A stretch of 64,000 nt of DNA from Anaspis maculata (Eukaryota > Arthropoda > Insecta > Coleoptera > Scraptiidae): the NCBI GenBank assembly GCA_949128115.1, contig OX421961.1, forward strand, positions 121,647,050 through 121,711,049, in the 5' to 3' direction. This document shows positions 60,540-64,000 of this stretch, piece by piece. A program made the translations under genes and the position numbers. A model generated the notes under the pieces. It was given only the letters and a program-made list of their open reading frames with translations. It did not search any database and was not told the DNA's origin. How positions within the stretch are numbered: the first letter of the stretch is position 1; each line of letters begins with the position of its first letter.

Positions 60540-60945
60540 TAGTGCGGTCGGTACGCTGAATGATACTGCACTTTTGGTTCATGGAATGAAACTTGGCACA
60601 GAGTTTTTTGAAACTATTTCAAGTAATTTCATCCGATGAGCCAGAAAAAAAATCGATAGGGGGCGCTGTACAGCCCTTTTTTCAAAATGGCGCCTGAATT
60701 TTGGAAAGATCACCAAATTAACGTACAATTGCCGGAAAAACATCATTTCTTTGTATCTTGAGGATGCTGAATCAATTGGCAGCAACACTGACTTGACTAG
60801 ACCAACGTGGAGGTCGTAGAACTGTTATTCTGGACTTAAATGGTGAAAAAGCATTGTTGTTAGAAGTCTCAAGCAAAACCGATTCATTTTCCGGGCATTT
60901 CGATGGCGTCCTGTTGTTTGGTAGTAATCCGGAATCGATGAGGGC
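60540..60945 (+). repeat. terminal repeat A (outer left)
   Basis: First copy of the ~410-bp end. It includes GGGGGCGCTGTACAGCCC and AAAATGGCGCC strings. Its inner part is open for about 65 codons (ILDLNGEKALLLEVSSKTDS to EFVEIADNADSGT) and stops at a GT dinucleotide (about 60997), so the end may overlap a real exon. Confidence 0.75.
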
Positions 60946-61030
60946 AGCGAGAGGTGAATTTGTTGAAATTGCAGACAATGCAGACTCTGGAACAGGTACT
61001 TATTCGCTTATTTCAATGTATGTTTTTCGT

Positions 61031-61440
61031 TAGTGCGGTCGGTACGTTGAATGATATTGCATTTTTGGTAAATGGAATGGAACTTGGCATAAGGCTTTTT
61101 GAAACCATTTTTAGTGATTTAATCCGATGAGCCAAAAAAAAAATTGATAGAGGGCGCTGCACAACCTTTTTTCCAAAATGGCGCCCAAATTTTGTGAAAA
61201 TCACCAAATTGGTCGTACAATTGCTGGAAAAGTATTATTTTCATATATTTTGAGGATGCTGAACCGATTGACGGCAACATTGACTTGATTGGACCAACGT
61301 GAAGATCGTAGCACCGTTATTCTGGATCCAAATGGTATAAAAAAAATGCCTTTTGACTAGGTAAGTCTCAAGTGAAACCGAATTGATTTTCGGTCGGGGC
61401 GTCTTATTGTTTGAGTAGTAATTCGGAATCGATGAGGACC
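61031..61440 (+). repeat. terminal repeat B (second left copy)
   Basis: Direct repeat of the outer left end, starting TAGTGCGGTCGGTACG, clearly more diverged from copies A and C than these are from each other. It may belong to an older element of the same family or to an internal duplication. Confidence 0.75.
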
Positions 61441-61642
61441 ATCAGATCGGCTGGAAACGGTTGGACATCTCTTGCAGAGTTTCTTTGTGCTCTGGCAGAG
61501 GAGGCTGACGGTAGAATTACGGCTTACCCAAAAGATATGACTGTACATGGCACTCAGTCGATCCTCATCTGCACTGTTCATTTCGAAGTTGTAGTGCTTT
61601 CAGTGTCCTATTGTTTCGGATGAGAACATCTTTGACTGATCT

Positions 61643-62360
61643 TTGGATCCTGTTCGGCACAGGTCATACAAAGCGGTGTATAATATTAGTATTTACACCA
61701 GATTGCCTGCCATGAGAGTTTTGGCGAGGAGAAGACCACTGCATTACGAGGATTTCATGCGTTTACCGGTTGTGAATTGTGATACCTACCGTCTTATCTC
61801 TCATGAGAAAAGGAAGGAAGTCGACAGTGAAAGTGTGGAAGAGCTTTACAGATACTACTGACGCTTTCTTTGCCATTTTTCACCCCTTTCATTAGGTACC
61901 GATGCTACATTCAGCGTCCTAGAAAAGTTCGTGGCTTTCCTATATGGCGCGAACAAAAACAGGAACTTGGAACGAAGCACAGGAATATTTGTGACAAAAA
62001 CGAAAGCCCTTAAGTTACCACGGACTCAGTCTGCGCTGCGTCAACACATTTTTCGGGCAATGTTCCAGGCTAGCAACATCTGTGGTCAAGCCGATGACGT
62101 GACCCCAACATCTCATGGCCCTTGCTCCCTTTAACTGGGGTTGGGAGTAGACGACAGCACTGTGGACTAGGGATCACGTCTGTGGACACCACCATGGACA
62201 GATTTGCCACCTATATGGGAGTCAGTCAATGAACTTGATGAATATGTACGTCAAAGCAAATAGCAGGTGCTCTTATAAAGGAGCAAAATGAGATACTTTG
62301 CACTCAATGTTGAAGTGGGTGCAAGGACTACAGGGGGAACTGCTACAATTTAAACCAGCA
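61643..62360 (+). pseudogene. XPG/FEN-like, Cys-rich mobile gene (copy 2)
   Basis: Same gene family as 28260-29050, in the same motif order but in several frames: DLWILFGTGHTKRC (about 61640-61680), ALRGFHAFTGCE (about 61740-61780, the TGC(D/E) nuclease-like motif), LEKFVAFLYG (about 61920-61950), LPRTQSALRQHIFRAMFQ (about 62013-62070), GQADDVTPTSHG (about 62092-62125), and a cysteine-rich segment with CTQC and GCKDYRGNC (62245 to about 62345). At least three frame changes and several stops. It is probably the main gene of the 3.1-kb element; function unknown, nuclease similarity inferred. Confidence 0.55.
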
Positions 62361-63237
62361 ACAACCAGTTTCATATTATTTTGGCAATTTTTTCCCGGTC
62401 TGCTAGCTTTGATTCCCATGAAAGAAGTTCCACTGATATCCAGTGTGGAAGTCGAAGACAAAGAAGTGCATGAAAAATAGGTACCTACCTACTTTAATAT
62501 ACCTAATGGAAATTCTGTAGATAGGTACTTTCATGTTTTTATAAAGTTCACATTATTTACCTAAACTTTTAGTGTGTACCTATGCTCGTGCTACAGAGAA
62601 GATGTACATCAAATACCACCACTAAACTGCAAGAAGAGCATTAATTTCTACTTTTGGTTGGTTAAATGTCTTGTACCAATTCAGCATAGCTGCTAAGCGA
62701 TGAAGTGACCTTTCAATGCTCGGAAAAATGATACATTGGATTTCGCTTAAGGAGACTTGACTAAAACTCTTCTTTTACACCACTTGAACACAGAATAAGA
62801 GCGGCGTTACGCATTTCTGGTGGTCCAGTTGAGTCAGATTAGCTGTCAATTAATCTAGAATCCTCAAAATATCTAAATCATACTCCTTCCAACTATCCAA
62901 CATGAGTTGATGCAACAAGAATAAAAAATCAGCATTTTGATATTATTTGGCGTTCTCAGGTAGAATGTAGGGCCCTAAAGGCAATATGGTGACTCTGGTA
63001 ACGCCCTTGCCTTTGATGGAGGAACAGTTCTACTGAGTACCATCATGAGTTTTCTTTGCGATACTTGGAGGAGTATGGAATATCAACTAAATATACCCAA
63101 TGCTTGTATCGCAAAATGCAAGTTATAAACAAATTTTGGTTCTAAGCTCCCGCACTTCGTACTACTCCATGGTCTGCATTGCCTGCTCGATTGCCTGCAA
63201 TTTGAAGAAATTCAGTGGTATTCATTTCATGTTAACC

Positions 63238-63651
63238 TCTTCGATTCCGGAGCACTACTAAACAACAAGACGCCCCCGAAATGACCGGAAAATAAATCGG
63301 TTTTGCTTGAGACTTTTAACCAGAATGCTTTTTCACCATTTAGGTCCAGAATAACAGTTCTACGACCTCCGCGTTGGTCTAGTCAAGTCAATGTTGCTGC
63401 CAATCGATTCAGCATCTTCGAAACACATGGAAATGATGTTTTTCCGGCAAGTGTACGATAATTTGATGATTTTTCCAAAATTTGGGCGCCATTTTGAAAA
63501 AAGGGGGCTGTACAGCGCCCCCCATCGATTTTTTTTCTGGCTCATCGGATGAAATTACTCAAAATGGTCTCAAGGAACTGTGTGCCAAGTTTCATTGCAT
63601 GAACCAAAAGTGCAGCATTTGTTCCATTTTTGTATTCTACCGACCGCACTA
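63238..63651 (-). repeat. terminal repeat C (right end)
   Basis: Inverted copy of terminal repeat A, with the same GGCGCC and CGCCCCCC landmarks. It closes the 3.1-kb element; RT coding sequence follows at once. Confidence 0.8.
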
Positions 63652-63825
63652 CAAGCAATGAAAGGAGTTTTTGATAAGAAGCTAGAAGAAATCCAACGTT
63701 TGATAACCCGCACGTCTTCATCAAAATCTCATATTGGCTTCTACCTCCTTCGACATTGTTTGATGATCCCAAAATTAACCTACTTACTTCGCACTTCACC
63801 TTCGTTCAAAGACATTGAATTTTAA
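63652..63825 (+). pseudogene. non-LTR reverse transcriptase, part 3
   Basis: Thumb region of the same RT: AMKGVFDKKLEEIQRL, HIGFYLLRHCLMIPKLTYLL. It ends with a TAA at 63823-63825. The element's 3' end is not recognised before the MITE at 63864. Confidence 0.8.
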
Positions 63826-63863
63826 AAAAATGCAGATTCATTGATAAAATCTGGAATTGAATA

Positions 63864-63998
63864 TACGGGGTGTTTATAAGAAACTGTGATCGCGGCAGGC
63901 ATGGGTCAGGCCGAAAAACGCAGCAACAGGCGCAATTGTAGTGATCGAAAGCGGATTCCAAAGGCGATGCGATCACAGACATTTATAAACACCCGGTA
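63864..63998. mobile_element. 135-bp MITE, copy 2
   Basis: Same family and length as 36381-36515 but inverted: starts TACGGGGTGTTTATAAG and ends TTTATAAACACCCGGTA. Arms carry AACTGTGATCGCGGCAGGCA. Confidence 0.85.
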
Positions 63999-64000
63999 CA

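Larger units (their letters stand above)
60540..63651. mobile_element. 3.1-kb element, TAGTGCGGTCGGTAC ends, CAA duplication
   Basis: The left end TAGTGCGGTCGGTACG at 60540 mirrors the right end CTACCGACCGCACTA at 63651. Flanking CAA (60537-60539 and 63652-63654) is a 3-bp duplication; removing the element joins IKEQ to AMKGVF in frame. Inverted ends are about 410 bp. The left end is present twice in direct order (60540 and 61031). The interior holds a broken nuclease-like, Cys-rich gene. Duplications of 3-4 bp and an XPG-like nuclease fit Academ elements as I recall them; tentative. Confidence 0.75.

Noticed and set aside
60540..63651. CACTA (En/Spm) transposon
   Set aside because: A 3-bp duplication fits, but the ends are TAGTG...CACTA, the reverse of the CACTA...TAGTG order.

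Overview
The window looks like intergenic, transposon-dominated nuclear DNA of an arthropod, most likely an insect. It is AT-rich, with short GT-AG introns, a TATA promoter, families of TACAGGGTGT-ended inverted-repeat elements, and non-LTR, Ty3/gypsy, Tc1/mariner, hAT-like and PolB-type mobile genes. I found no convincing host gene, rRNA, functional tRNA or CRISPR array. The species cannot be fixed from sequence alone. Nearly every recognisable gene is mobile and broken.

Layout. At 2.0-4.7 kb a TATA box precedes a degraded PolB-type gene (zinc fingers, exonuclease motif, endonuclease VII-like motif) with two short introns. At 7.5-13.8 kb two nearly identical 2.15-kb LTR-like units lie in tandem. 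Each ends in an 18-nt primer-binding site matching the 3' end of tRNA-His, and a third LTR-like block ends in a doubled site. At 16.2-17.6 kb a non-autonomous hAT-like element has a perfect 8-bp target duplication and a second element inside it; a GC-rich gypsy RNase H fragment follows. At 23.8-33.2 kb there is a run of palindromic elements, a mariner-type element, a broken nuclease-like gene and a near-perfect 143-bp hairpin. At 35 kb lies the 3' end of a non-LTR retrotransposon on the minus strand. At 36-42 kb there are more inverted-repeat elements. At 45.1-48.9 kb a degenerate AGAAATC minisatellite is interrupted by a reverse transcriptase fragment and a concentric palindrome.

From 51.6 kb to the end there is a stack of nested insertions whose order can be read. 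A gypsy retrotransposon (gag, protease, RT, RNase H, integrase) is broken by a 2.2-kb palindrome in gag and by a LINE 3' fragment in integrase; a SINE then entered the junction of that LINE fragment. Integrase ends in a second, non-LTR reverse transcriptase. That RT is split first by a 2.15-kb element with an AT duplication (THAP-like and YqaJ-like remnants, with another palindrome inside) and then by a 3.1-kb element with a CAA duplication carrying a second copy of the nuclease-like, Cys-rich gene family seen at 28-29 kb. Removing each insertion with one copy of its duplication joins the RT reading frame again.

Because the genes are defunct, they do not form a working pathway. The interest lies in the insertion history, the concentric palindromes, the hairpins and the little-characterised mobile gene families.
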